A stretch of 31,725 bases of DNA from Mycoplasmatota bacterium (lineage in GTDB: Bacteria > Bacillota_I > Bacilli_A > Izemoplasmatales > Hujiaoplasmataceae), in NCBI GenBank assembly GCA_023132365.1, contig JAGLYJ010000004.1, positions 1 to 31,725 on the forward strand. Reading direction: 5' to 3'. The position numbers were made by a program, and so were the translations under genes. The number at the start of each line of letters is the position of its first letter. Positions within the stretch are counted from its first letter, which is position 1. Under the pieces are notes generated by a model, which saw only the letters and a list, made by a program, of their open reading frames with translations, did no database searches and had not been told where the DNA came from. Below are positions 5,270-13,427 of the stretch, piece after piece.

Positions 5270-7711
5270 ATGAATAAGCAATTCAAGACACAACTAATTA
5301 TCATAAGCTGCACCTATATTGCATTAGTAATTATAGGTATAATTTTCTTGTTGCCTATTTCAGATAAAGATTATTTTTGGTTCTTTAATATTTTAGTTTT
5401 TCTAGCGCTAGCTTCCATCATTATACAGTATTTTGTTTCAAAAAATAAAAATATGAGAATTAGCGATTTAGAAAATAGGATTAGAGAAATAAATAAAACT
5501 AGTAAGCATAAATTAAATAGCGAAGATATTGCATTAAATTATTTACCTGTTGGAATTATCCTTTATGATGAGTCTAATGAAATTGTGTATGCAAATTCAC
5601 AAGCAAAAGATTTTTTCTCGAATGTTCTTGTGGGTAGAAATATTCAAGTAATTAACAAAAATTTATCGGAGAATATTAACAGAAGATTGGGTAAATTTAT
5701 CTTAAATGTATACGATAAGAAATTTGATATAATTCATTATCCTAAGAATAAAACAATATATTTATTTGAGGTTACTGACAGAGAATTAACTAAAGAAAAG
5801 TTTTTTAATTCAACATCAGCAATTGGCGTTATGAAGTTAGATAATTTTAGTAACGCTACAGAAAATCTAGATTTTCAAGATAGAGCAAATATTCAAGGTC
5901 TTTTATTAGGTGCAATTGATAACTGGTGCTCAAGGCATAATATTTATTTCAATAATTTAAGACCAGAAAAAACAATTATATTTTTAAACCGAATCAAACT
6001 TCAAGAATTGATGGAAGAGAAGTTTGAAATTCTAAATATTATTTCAGACATTTCTAAAAACAATGATCTTAGAATCACACTTTCAATAGGAGTTTCTAGT
6101 TTTGAAGCTAATCCAAAATCTCTTGGAGATGCTGCTGAAGAAGCATTAACTTTAGCTGAGGATCGTGGTGGAGACCAAGTTGTTGTAAATCTAAAAAATC
6201 AACCACTAAAATTTTATGGTGGAAAAACTAATACAGCTGAAAAAAGAAGTAAAATTACTGCTAAAGTTAATTCAAGGGCGTTAGAAGATTTTATAGATAA
6301 TTCAAGCGGTGTATATATAATGCCTCACGCAGCCACAGATGTGGATGCATTAGGTTCTGCTATTGGTGTTTTAGAAATGGCTCTAGTTAAGAAGAAAACT
6401 GCCAAGATAGTACTTGACTTTGATAACATTGATAGAACATGTCAAAGAGTAATAGATATGCTAAATCAGGAATATATCAAGTTATTAGAATATATTATTG
6501 ATCCGGTTGATGCGCTTAATGAAATTAAATCTGATTCATTATTAATTATTGTAGATCACCATTCTACTGCTCAATCTATTGAACCAAGACTGGTTGACAA
6601 AACAAAACACATAGTTATTATTGATCACCACAGAAGAATAGATAATGTTCTATCTGAAGTTCTAATAAATTACGTAGAACCATATGCATCAAGCTCTGTT
6701 GAATTAGTAACTGAACTAATTGATTTATATGAAACTAATATTACATTGGATCCTTTTGAAGCGACTATTATGTTAGCGGGAATGATTATTGATACAAATA
6801 ATTTCTCATATCGAACTGGTGTTAGAACATTTGAAGCTGCCGCGAGATTAAAGAGATTTGGAGCTGATCCTTTCCAAGCTAGATTAATGCTAAGAGAGTC
6901 ATTGGATGATATTAGAACAAAAACTAATTTAGTTAATCAAGCTAGAATTGTTTCTAATCATTTTGCCATAGCTTCTTTAACTGAAGACGATATGACGGAT
7001 AGAGTTCAGTTAGCAAAAACGGCGGATGAGCTATTAAAAATAGACAATATACTTGGATCATTTGCAATCGGTAATATTGATGAAGATGTAGTAGGCGTTT
7101 CTGCTAGATCGTTAGACAAATTTAATGTGTCTGTTGTTATGGAAAAATTAGGCGGAGGCGGGCACCTCAACAATGCCGCTGCTCAAATAAAGAATTCTAC
7201 AATTGCAGAGGTTTCAGAACAAATAGAAGCAACTATTAAGGAAACATACAAGGAGGAAGCTACAATGAAAGTTATCTTAACTAAAGATGTTAGAGGCAAG
7301 GGTAAAAAAGGTGATGTAATTGATGTGGCTAATGGATTTGGGAATTACCTCCTAACTTCAAAACAAGCTATAGCCGGTAATACCGCAAATATGAAAACAT
7401 TAGAATCAGACCGCGCTAAGGCTACTGTTGAAGCTAATAAGGAAATGGAAAAAGCTGTAGAATTCAAAGAATTAATTGAAAAAAGTCCAATTAAATTGCA
7501 TGTTAAAATCGGTGAGTCGGGTAAACTATTTGGATCAATTAACACTAAACAAATAGCTGATGAATTAAAGAAAACACACAAATTAACAGTTGACAAAAGA
7601 AAAATTGATTTAGAAGAAAATATTCACTCTCTAGGAAACTATGAAGTAAATATTAAATTACATAGAGAAGTTATCGCAATTATAAATTTGCAAGTACTTG
7701 AAGAAGAGTAA
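5270..7711 (+). CDS. gdpP: GdpP-type c-di-AMP phosphodiesterase fused to ribosomal protein bL9
   Basis: An 813-residue continuous frame. Residues 1-665 look like GdpP, the membrane phosphodiesterase that hydrolyses the second messenger cyclic di-AMP. There are two transmembrane helices (about 7-30 and 37-58), a PAS-like region (about 85-170), a degenerate GGDEF domain (about 175-310, SIGVSSFEANP), a DHH catalytic domain with HAATDVD (H353, D357, D359), D429-H430 and D452-H453-H454, and DHHA1 with GGGGHLNNAA (628-637). From M666 the frame continues without a stop into a full-length bL9 (148 residues). GdpP alone is normally about 650-660 aa, so only a few residues separate the two parts. A strong SD and ATG lie at the junction, so bL9 is probably also made separately. 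An SD (AGAGGAG) supports the ATG at 5270. Confidence 0.92.
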   Translation: MNKQFKTQLIIISCTYIALVIIGIIFLLPISDKDYFWFFNILVFLALASIIIQYFVSKNKNMRISDLENRIREINKTSKHKLNSEDIALNYLPVGIILYDESNEIVYANSQAKDFFSNVLVGRNIQVINKNLSENINRRLGKFILNVYDKKFDIIHYPKNKTIYLFEVTDRELTKEKFFNSTSAIGVMKLDNFSNATENLDFQDRANIQGLLLGAIDNWCSRHNIYFNNLRPEKTIIFLNRIKLQELMEEKFEILNIISDISKNNDLRITLSIGVSSFEANPKSLGDAAEEALTLAEDRGGDQVVVNLKNQPLKFYGGKTNTAEKRSKITAKVNSRALEDFIDNSSGVYIMPHAATDVDALGSAIGVLEMALVKKKTAKIVLDFDNIDRTCQRVIDMLNQEYIKLLEYIIDPVDALNEIKSDSLLIIVDHHSTAQSIEPRLVDKTKHIVIIDHHRRIDNVLSEVLINYVEPYASSSVELVTELIDLYETNITLDPFEATIMLAGMIIDTNNFSYRTGVRTFEAAARLKRFGADPFQARLMLRESLDDIRTKTNLVNQARIVSNHFAIASLTEDDMTDRVQLAKTADELLKIDNILGSFAIGNIDEDVVGVSARSLDKFNVSVVMEKLGGGGHLNNAAAQIKNSTIAEVSEQIEATIKETYKEEATMKVILTKDVRGKGKKGDVIDVANGFGNYLLTSKQAIAGNTANMKTLESDRAKATVEANKEMEKAVEFKELIEKSPIKLHVKIGESGKLFGSINTKQIADELKKTHKLTVDKRKIDLEENIHSLGNYEVNIKLHREVIAIINLQVLEEE
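7250..7257 (+). promoter_or_regulatory. Internal Shine-Dalgarno for separate bL9 synthesis
   Basis: AAGGAGGA lies inside the gdpP-rplI frame, 7 bases before ATG 7265. This is among the best ribosome-binding sites in the window, and it falls exactly at the domain junction. Confidence 0.8.
7265..7711 (+). CDS. rplI: Ribosomal protein bL9 (internal start in the gdpP-bL9 frame)
   Basis: The nested frame encodes a standard 148-residue bL9, a dumbbell-shaped large-subunit protein at the base of the L1 stalk. The N-terminal rRNA-binding domain is MKVILTKDVRGKGKKGDVID with GFGNYLL. A long charged helix (about 40-75) links it to the C-terminal domain with GKLFGSINTKQIADEL, RKIDLEENIHSLGNY and VNIKLHREVIAIINLQV. 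It has its own SD at 7250-7257. Since the same residues also form the end of the fusion protein, two products may exist: free bL9 and a membrane-anchored GdpP-bL9. dnaB follows 12 bases after the stop, matching the common rplI-dnaB order. Confidence 0.8.
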   Translation: MKVILTKDVRGKGKKGDVIDVANGFGNYLLTSKQAIAGNTANMKTLESDRAKATVEANKEMEKAVEFKELIEKSPIKLHVKIGESGKLFGSINTKQIADELKKTHKLTVDKRKIDLEENIHSLGNYEVNIKLHREVIAIINLQVLEEE

Positions 7712-7723
7712 TGGAGGAGCACT

Positions 7724-9040
7724 ATGGAAAATAATATCCCTGCTAATATTGAAGCTGAACAAGCAGTTTTAGGAACAATATTTTTTGAAAATTATATGAT
7801 GAAAACAATTACTGATAAATTAAGTGAATCTGATTTTTATTATCCTAATCACAAAACAATTTATCAAGTAATGAAAGATTTATTTCATCAGAATATCTCA
7901 ATTGATTATGTAACTGTTACAAACAATTTAGAAAGTATCAATCAACTAGCAAAGGCTGGTGGAGTTGAGTATATTACACAACTAGCAAATACAGTGCCTT
8001 CTACTACAAACTTTTTGCATTATATTAATATTGTCAAGGATAAAGCTGTGCTTAGAAAACTTCAAGAAACTTGTAATGATATTCTTGAAGCATCTAAATC
8101 TGTAAATAATACACCAGAATTTATTGATGAAGTAGAGAAAAAGGTGCTTTCTGTAACTAAAGAACGTAGATCATCGGATTTTAGAGAAGTATCTGAGGTT
8201 GCTAATCAAACATTAGAAAATATTGCTAAACAAGCACAACATACTTCAGATATAACTGGGTTAGATACAAAGTATTATGATTTAAATAAACTGACTTTAG
8301 GATTACAGCCATCAGATTTACTTATAGTTGCAGCTAGACCATCTGTTGGTAAAACAGCGTTTGCTTTAAATTTAGCCTTAAATATTGGTAAGTTAAGAGA
8401 AAGACCGCATATTGCTTTTTTCTCTTTGGAAATGGGTGTTGAACAGCTTGTAATGCGTCTATTATCTTGTCAAGCACAAGTAGATAATACCGCAATGAGA
8501 AAAGGGGATTTAGATCCTGGCGAATGGGAAAAACTTCAACATGCTGTAAAAACATTAGAAGATGTTAATATATATTTTGATGATGCAGGAACGGTTAAAG
8601 TAACTGAAGTAAGAAGTAAATGTCGTAAATTAAAACAAGAAGACAAACTTGATTTAGTTGTTATTGATTATCTTCAATTACTAAGTGGTTCTGATGCTAA
8701 TCGTGGAAACCGCGTTCAGGAAGTTTCTGAAATCAGTCGTGTACTGAAAGAGCTGGCAAGAGAGTTGAAAATCCCTGTTGTAGCATTATCACAGTTATCA
8801 CGTAACTTAGAACGCCGTGAGAACAAACGTCCAATGATGGCTGATTTAAGAGAGTCTGGGTCTATTGAACAGGATGCTGATATTATTATTTTCTTATATA
8901 ACGCTGTGGATGCTGAACAAGATGAATCAAGAAAGAACGAAGTAAGATTTAATGTAGCTAAGAACCGTTCAGGTGTAACCAATGAATTTTCTCTGCTATT
9001 TAATAAAAACATGTCGAACTTTAACAACGTAAGGTATTAA
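7724..9040 (+). CDS. dnaB: Replicative DNA helicase DnaB
   Basis: Hexameric replication-fork helicase (438 aa; called DnaC in Bacillus). The N-terminal DnaB domain (about 1-105) begins with NIPANIEAEQAVLGTIFFE. A linker precedes the RecA-like ATPase domain (about 165-435): Walker A ARPSVGKTA (A204-K210-T211), FFSLEMGVEQLVMRLL, Walker B region LVVIDYLQLLSG, ALSQLSRNLERRENKRP and DLRESGSIEQDADIIIFLY. It is slightly shorter than Bacillus DnaC (454 aa). The SD GGAGGAG lies just before the ATG, and the gene directly follows the gdpP-rplI frame, so it is probably cotranscribed. Confidence 0.97.
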   Translation: MENNIPANIEAEQAVLGTIFFENYMMKTITDKLSESDFYYPNHKTIYQVMKDLFHQNISIDYVTVTNNLESINQLAKAGGVEYITQLANTVPSTTNFLHYINIVKDKAVLRKLQETCNDILEASKSVNNTPEFIDEVEKKVLSVTKERRSSDFREVSEVANQTLENIAKQAQHTSDITGLDTKYYDLNKLTLGLQPSDLLIVAARPSVGKTAFALNLALNIGKLRERPHIAFFSLEMGVEQLVMRLLSCQAQVDNTAMRKGDLDPGEWEKLQHAVKTLEDVNIYFDDAGTVKVTEVRSKCRKLKQEDKLDLVVIDYLQLLSGSDANRGNRVQEVSEISRVLKELARELKIPVVALSQLSRNLERRENKRPMMADLRESGSIEQDADIIIFLYNAVDAEQDESRKNEVRFNVAKNRSGVTNEFSLLFNKNMSNFNNVRY

Positions 9041-9044
9041 AAAA

Positions 9045-9066
9045 CAAGGACACTATGATGTCCTTG
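9045..9066 (+). other. Perfect inverted repeat between dnaB and prfA
   Basis: CAAGGACA (9045-9052) and TGTCCTTG (9059-9066) form an 8-bp hairpin with a 6-base loop, four bases after the dnaB stop and just upstream of the prfA SD. The following bases (ATTTATGAGG) are not a proper T tract, so it is a weak terminator at best. It could instead be a processing or attenuation element. Confidence 0.6.
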
Positions 9067-9085
9067 ATTTATGAGGTGTGTAAAA

Positions 9086-10150
9086 ATGTTAACAGATAGA
9101 TTAGATCAAATGGAATCAAGATATGAAGAAATAGAAAAAATGATGTTGGACCCTGTTGTGGTTTGTGATATCAAAAAGATTACTGAATTATCTAAGGAAT
9201 TTTCAAAATTAGAAAAAACAATAAGTATATACAGAGAATATAAAGCAATGATGTCATCTTTAGAAGATTTAAAAGAAATGGCTAAAGATCATGATCTTGA
9301 AATTAAAGAAATGGCTGAAATTGAGTTAGCTGAAACTCATGAAAAAATTCATCAGACAGAGTCAGCGCTTGAAGTTTTACTCATCCCCAAAGATGCGAAT
9401 GACGAAAAGAATGTTATTGTAGAAATTAGAGGGGCAGCCGGTGGAGATGAAGCAAATATTTTTGCAAGTGATTTGTTTAGAATGTACAACAAGTACTCTG
9501 AAACAAAGGGTTGGAAAATAGAAGTGCTTAACGCTGAAACAAAAGAAGCAGGAGGATTCAGTCAAATTGAGTTCGTTGTCAGTGGAGATTCTGTTTATTC
9601 TTTATTGAAATATGAGTCAGGAGTGCATCGGGTTCAAAGAGTACCGCAAACTGAATCTAGTGGTAGAATTCATACTTCAACAGCTACTGTCTTAGTAGTT
9701 CCCGAAGCAGAAGAAATTGATTTTGATTTAAGTATGGATGATGTACGTGTAGATACATTTAACTCTTCAGGTCCTGGTGGGCAATCAGTTAATACTACTA
9801 GGTCTGCAGTAAGAGTAACACATGTCCCAACCAATATTGTTGCCCAGTGTCAAGATGGAAAAAGTCAACATGAGAATAAGGCATCAGCGTTGAAAATATT
9901 AAGATCAAGACTATATGACAAAATGCTACAAGAGAAATTAGATAAAGAAGGCGCTGAGAGAAAATCAAAAATAGGTGCTGGAGATCGTTCAGAAAAAATT
10001 AGAACATATAATTATCCTCAAAACAGAATAACAGATCACAGAATTGGATTTACTATTCAACAATTAGATAGAGTAGTAGATGGTAAATTGGATCCAATTA
10101 TTGATGCATTAATTACTGAGGAACAAAGAAGGAAATTAGAAAGAGAATAA
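9086..10150 (+). CDS. prfA: Peptide chain release factor 1
   Basis: RF1 (354 aa), which recognises UAA and UAG and triggers peptide release. The stop-codon tripeptide is in the PxT class (P187-Q188-T189 in HRVQRVPQTESSGRIHT), which marks RF1 rather than RF2. The catalytic GGQ is at 231-233 in FNSSGPGGQSVNTTRSAV. The N-terminal about 110 residues are the helical PCRF region, predicted coiled. The upstream in-frame ATG at 9071 precedes the SD GAGGTG (9073-9078); ATG 9086 has a 7-base spacing and is chosen. Its TAA overlaps the prmC ATG (TAATG), coupling the two; PrmC methylates this protein's GGQ glutamine. Confidence 0.96.
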   Translation: MLTDRLDQMESRYEEIEKMMLDPVVVCDIKKITELSKEFSKLEKTISIYREYKAMMSSLEDLKEMAKDHDLEIKEMAEIELAETHEKIHQTESALEVLLIPKDANDEKNVIVEIRGAAGGDEANIFASDLFRMYNKYSETKGWKIEVLNAETKEAGGFSQIEFVVSGDSVYSLLKYESGVHRVQRVPQTESSGRIHTSTATVLVVPEAEEIDFDLSMDDVRVDTFNSSGPGGQSVNTTRSAVRVTHVPTNIVAQCQDGKSQHENKASALKILRSRLYDKMLQEKLDKEGAERKSKIGAGDRSEKIRTYNYPQNRITDHRIGFTIQQLDRVVDGKLDPIIDALITEEQRRKLERE

Positions 10151-11004
10151 TGTCAAGTTATAAAACAGCTTTAGATAAAGCCAATAAATTAATAAGAAAA
10201 AAGGGTAAAGAAATAAGTGCAGCTAGATTACTATTGTTGCATTTTTCTTGTCTTTTACCTACGGATTTATATCTGAATTATGAAAAAGAAATGCCAGAAG
10301 AGGTATATAATAACTTCTTTGAAGGATTAAATTTGTATTTGGAAGATAATATACCAGTACAACAAATAATGGGGTATGTATATTTTTATGGATATAAATT
10401 TATTGTAAATAATCAAGTATTAATACCGAGATTTGAAACAGAGGAACTAGTAGTTAATGTACTTATGTTATATGATGAATACTTCCAAAGTCAAAAAGTA
10501 GACTTAGTTGATGTTGGTACCGGTTCGGGATGCTTAGCGATAACATTAAAAAAAGAAGAAGCCAATAACATGACTGTTACAGCCACGGATATTAGCGCTA
10601 ACGCTTTAGATGTAGCTAAAGATAACGCTAAAAATTTAGGAGTTGAAGTAGAGTTCTTACAAGGGGATATGTTAAAACCGCTTCAAGGTAGACGCTTTGA
10701 TATTCTAGTTTCAAATCCTCCATATATTCCTAAAAATGAGAAAGTAGATAATATAATCTATGACAACGAACCTCATGTAGCATTGTTTGGAGGCCAAGAC
10801 GGATTAAGGTTCTATAAAGAAATATTAGAGAATGCAAAAACCATTTTAAAGCCGAAATCAATAATTGCATTTGAGCATGGATATGACAAAGCAAACGAAC
10901 TTCAAGAGATTGCGAGTAGGTATTATCCAGATGCTAAAATATTTACTATAAAAGACATGCAGAAATTAGATAGAATGACATTTATTGTTAATGAACCAAA
11001 ATAG
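10150..11004 (+). CDS. prmC: Release factor glutamine methyltransferase
   Basis: PrmC/HemK (284 aa) uses S-adenosylmethionine to N5-methylate the glutamine of the release-factor GGQ motif. The N-terminal helical domain (about 1-85) includes NIPVQQIMGYVYFYG. The Rossmann methyltransferase domain has LVDVGTGSGCLAITLKKE (SAM motif I) and catalytic VSNPPYIPKNE (N189-P-P-Y192), followed by ALFGGQDGLRFYKEIL, typical of PrmC. Start overlap with prfA is one base. It is the last gene before a roughly 300-base spacer. A Sua5-type gene often follows prmC in Firmicutes; here the TsaC gene is instead at 23112. Confidence 0.95.
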   Translation: MSSYKTALDKANKLIRKKGKEISAARLLLLHFSCLLPTDLYLNYEKEMPEEVYNNFFEGLNLYLEDNIPVQQIMGYVYFYGYKFIVNNQVLIPRFETEELVVNVLMLYDEYFQSQKVDLVDVGTGSGCLAITLKKEEANNMTVTATDISANALDVAKDNAKNLGVEVEFLQGDMLKPLQGRRFDILVSNPPYIPKNEKVDNIIYDNEPHVALFGGQDGLRFYKEILENAKTILKPKSIIAFEHGYDKANELQEIASRYYPDAKIFTIKDMQKLDRMTFIVNEPK

Positions 11005-11160
11005 CAGTAAATTGCCAGAAGTGGTGAATTTATAGTTTTCTGTATATACTCAAGAACATCTTTTTCACTGTGTACTATAAGTAAATAATGATTCGAAAAA
11101 GATAAAAACTTCTAAAAGCACATTATTTTCAATGAATTAACTGTAATAATAAGGAAAAAA

Positions 11161-11190
11161 GAAAAACCTGTAAAAAAAATGGTTTTTTTT
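11161..11190 (+). terminator. Candidate terminator in the prmC-topA spacer
   Basis: GAAAAACC (11161-11168) and GGTTTTTTTT (11181-11190) form an AT-rich hairpin with a long T run. A second, weaker hairpin lies just after the prmC stop (11008-11032, TAAATT...AATTTA, followed by TAGTTTTC). Either could end the prfA-prmC transcript. The rest of the 11005-11304 spacer shows no gene-like frame or RNA I recognise. Confidence 0.5.
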
Positions 11191-11235
11191 ATTTTCTATA
11201 ATAATATATATATTATTAATTATATATGCGCAATT

Positions 11236-11271
11236 TTTTCAAATAAAAACTGTTGACATTTTCAAATAAAA
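11236..11271 (+). repeat. 13-bp direct repeat at the topA promoter
   Basis: TTTTCAAATAAAA occurs at 11236-11248 and again at 11259-11271, starts 23 bases apart. The second copy fills most of the spacer between the -35 and -10 boxes, and the first ends five bases before the -35. This is a plausible repressor or activator binding site, though the spacer is AT-rich. Confidence 0.6.
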
Positions 11272-11280
11272 CTATATATT
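11253..11280 (+). promoter_or_regulatory. Promoter of topA
   Basis: A consensus TTGACA (11253-11258) with TATATT at 11275-11280 (16-base spacer), or TATTAT at 11277-11282 (18-base). Unlike most promoters in the window it has no extended-10 TG. An SD (GAGGAG) follows before ATG 11305. Confidence 0.8.
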
Positions 11281-11304
11281 ATTATAGTGAAATGAGGAGA
11301 TAAA

Positions 11305-13374
11305 ATGACTAAAAAACTCGTAATTGTGGAATCACCTGCTAAATCAAATACAATCGGTACATATCTTGGGGAAGATTATATTGTAAAATCTTCGGTAGGA
11401 CATATCAGAGATTTATCAGTTGTTGGACCAGGAGGCTTAGGCGTTGATGTTACTAATGAATTCAAACCAACATATGAAGTTCTTACTGAAAAAAAGAAGG
11501 TTGTACATGAGTTAAATCAAGCTCTTAAGAAAGTGGATGAAGTCTATTTGGCTACTGACCACGATCGCGAAGGAGAAGCAATTTCATGGCATTTAAAAGA
11601 AACCTTAAATATAAAGAACCAAAAAATACATAGAGTGTTATTTAATGAAATAACTAGAGAAGCAATCAATGAAGCCTTTCTTAATACTGGAGAAATAAAT
11701 ATTAATTTAGTTAACTCTCAAGAAACTAGAAGAATATTAGACAGGATTATTGGGTTTAAACTTTCTAAACTACTTCAATCAAAAATAAAATCAAAATCTG
11801 CTGGGAGAGTACAATCCGCAGCTTTGAAAATTATTGTTGATAGAGAAAAGGAAATTAATGATTTTATCATTGAAGAATATTATGAAGTATATTCAGAGTT
11901 TGATGGATTAAAAGCAAAACTTTCTAAAATCGATAATAAAGAACCAAAAATCACAACCAAACACGATGCAGATAAGCTAATAGAATCTTTAAAAAAAGAA
12001 TTTATTATTGAAAATATAGAAATTAAAAACAATAGAATTAATCCAAAACCAGCTTTTATTACTTCAACATTACAACAAATGGCTTCATCAAAACACGGAT
12101 ATTCACCGACTAAAACAATGAGATCTGCACAAACTCTATATGAAGGAGTTAACATCGGTAAGGAAACAGCTGGGTTAATTACTTACATGAGAACCGATTC
12201 AATCAGACTTTCCGATGTTTTTATAAGTGAAGTTAAAAAATATATAAATGATAGTTTTGGTTCGAAGTATTTTGGGAATTCTCGCAAGAAATCAAAAAAA
12301 CAAAATGTGCAAGATGCTCATGAAGCGATCAGACCAACAAGTATATATCGCACTCCTGAAGCAATGAAAAAATATTTATCAAGCACTGATTACAAAATAT
12401 ATTCATTGATATATTATCGCGCATTATCATCACTAATGAAACCTAAAATTAATGAAGTTACTTCAATGATCTTATTAAATAAAAATACCCAATTTAGAAT
12501 ATCTAGTACCAAAACATTATTTGATGGTTATTTAAAAGTTTATAAACATTTAGACAAGGAAAATGATGAGTCTAAAGTTGATTTATCAAAATATATAGTT
12601 GGAGAGAATATTCTTACAGATTCCATTTATGAGAAACAATTATTTACATCACCTCCAGCTCGTTTCACAGAAGCCAGACTAATCAAAGAGATGGAAGATT
12701 TAGGTATTGGTAGACCATCAACATATGCACAAACTATATTGACAATTAAAAACAGAAAATATGTTGAATTAAAGGATAAAAAATTTCAACCAACTGAACA
12801 AGGAACGCTTACTATTAAGAAATTAGATAAATACTTCAAACAGTTTATAAAACCAGATTACTCTAAAAAAATGGAAGTATTATTGGATGAAATTGCAAAA
12901 GGCTCACAAGAAAGAATTGAAGTCTTAAATGAGTTCTATCAGTACTTTATGCCTTTAGTTGCTAATGCAAATAAGAACATGTCAAAAGTCGCCCCTAAAG
13001 AAACAGGTGAATCTTGTCCAAAATGTGGCTCACTTATGGTGGTAAGACATGGTAAATATGGAGAGTTTGAAGCATGTTCAAATTATCCTAAATGTAAATA
13101 CATTAAACAGAATGAAAACAACGAGAAACCTCAAGTCTTTGATACTAAAGTTAAGTGTCCGGAATGCGAAGATGGAACACTAGTTTTAAGGACAGCTAAG
13201 AAGGGAAAAAACAAAGGAAAAAAATTCCTAGCTTCAAGTAATTTCCCTAAATGCAAATATATATCACCTTTAAAGGTTGAAGAGGAGAAATGCCCTAAAT
13301 GTGGTAATTTGCTTGTAACCGATGACAAAGGATTAACTTATTGTATTGATCCTAATTGCGATTACAAAAAATAA
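11305..13374 (+). CDS. topA: DNA topoisomerase I
   Basis: Type IA topoisomerase (689 aa) that relaxes negative supercoils. The TOPRIM domain has E9 in LVIVESPAK and the acidic triad TDHDREGEA (D85, D87, E89). The catalytic tyrosine is Y294 in GLITYMRTDS. The central domain ends with ARFTEARLIKEMEDLGIGRPSTYA. Three C-terminal zinc-ribbon modules follow from about residue 570: CPKC...CSNYPKC, then CPEC...ASSNFPKC, then CPKC...CIDPNC. In the second module the third cysteine is replaced (FLASSNFPKC), leaving three ligands, so it may not bind zinc. It is monocistronic, with its own promoter, and is followed by a small RNA gene. Confidence 0.96.
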   Translation: MTKKLVIVESPAKSNTIGTYLGEDYIVKSSVGHIRDLSVVGPGGLGVDVTNEFKPTYEVLTEKKKVVHELNQALKKVDEVYLATDHDREGEAISWHLKETLNIKNQKIHRVLFNEITREAINEAFLNTGEININLVNSQETRRILDRIIGFKLSKLLQSKIKSKSAGRVQSAALKIIVDREKEINDFIIEEYYEVYSEFDGLKAKLSKIDNKEPKITTKHDADKLIESLKKEFIIENIEIKNNRINPKPAFITSTLQQMASSKHGYSPTKTMRSAQTLYEGVNIGKETAGLITYMRTDSIRLSDVFISEVKKYINDSFGSKYFGNSRKKSKKQNVQDAHEAIRPTSIYRTPEAMKKYLSSTDYKIYSLIYYRALSSLMKPKINEVTSMILLNKNTQFRISSTKTLFDGYLKVYKHLDKENDESKVDLSKYIVGENILTDSIYEKQLFTSPPARFTEARLIKEMEDLGIGRPSTYAQTILTIKNRKYVELKDKKFQPTEQGTLTIKKLDKYFKQFIKPDYSKKMEVLLDEIAKGSQERIEVLNEFYQYFMPLVANANKNMSKVAPKETGESCPKCGSLMVVRHGKYGEFEACSNYPKCKYIKQNENNEKPQVFDTKVKCPECEDGTLVLRTAKKGKNKGKKFLASSNFPKCKYISPLKVEEEKCPKCGNLLVTDDKGLTYCIDPNCDYKK

Positions 13375-13392
13375 TAAATAGCTATACTTCAA

Positions 13393-13421
13393 TTGACACA
13401 ATTCAATAGTTATGCTATTAT
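13393..13421 (+). promoter_or_regulatory. Strong promoter of the small RNA gene
   Basis: Consensus TTGACA (13393-13398), exactly 17 bases, TATTAT (13416-13421) with an extended-10 TG at 13413-13414. This is one of the most complete promoters in the window. Predicted start is G13428, the first base of a hairpin. Confidence 0.85.
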
Positions 13422-13427
13422 GATTAC

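Noticed and set aside
11005..11304. Possible hidden gene or RNA in the prmC-topA spacer
   Set aside because: No frame with SD and start, and no promoter-hairpin-terminator set apart from the topA promoter and weak terminators.
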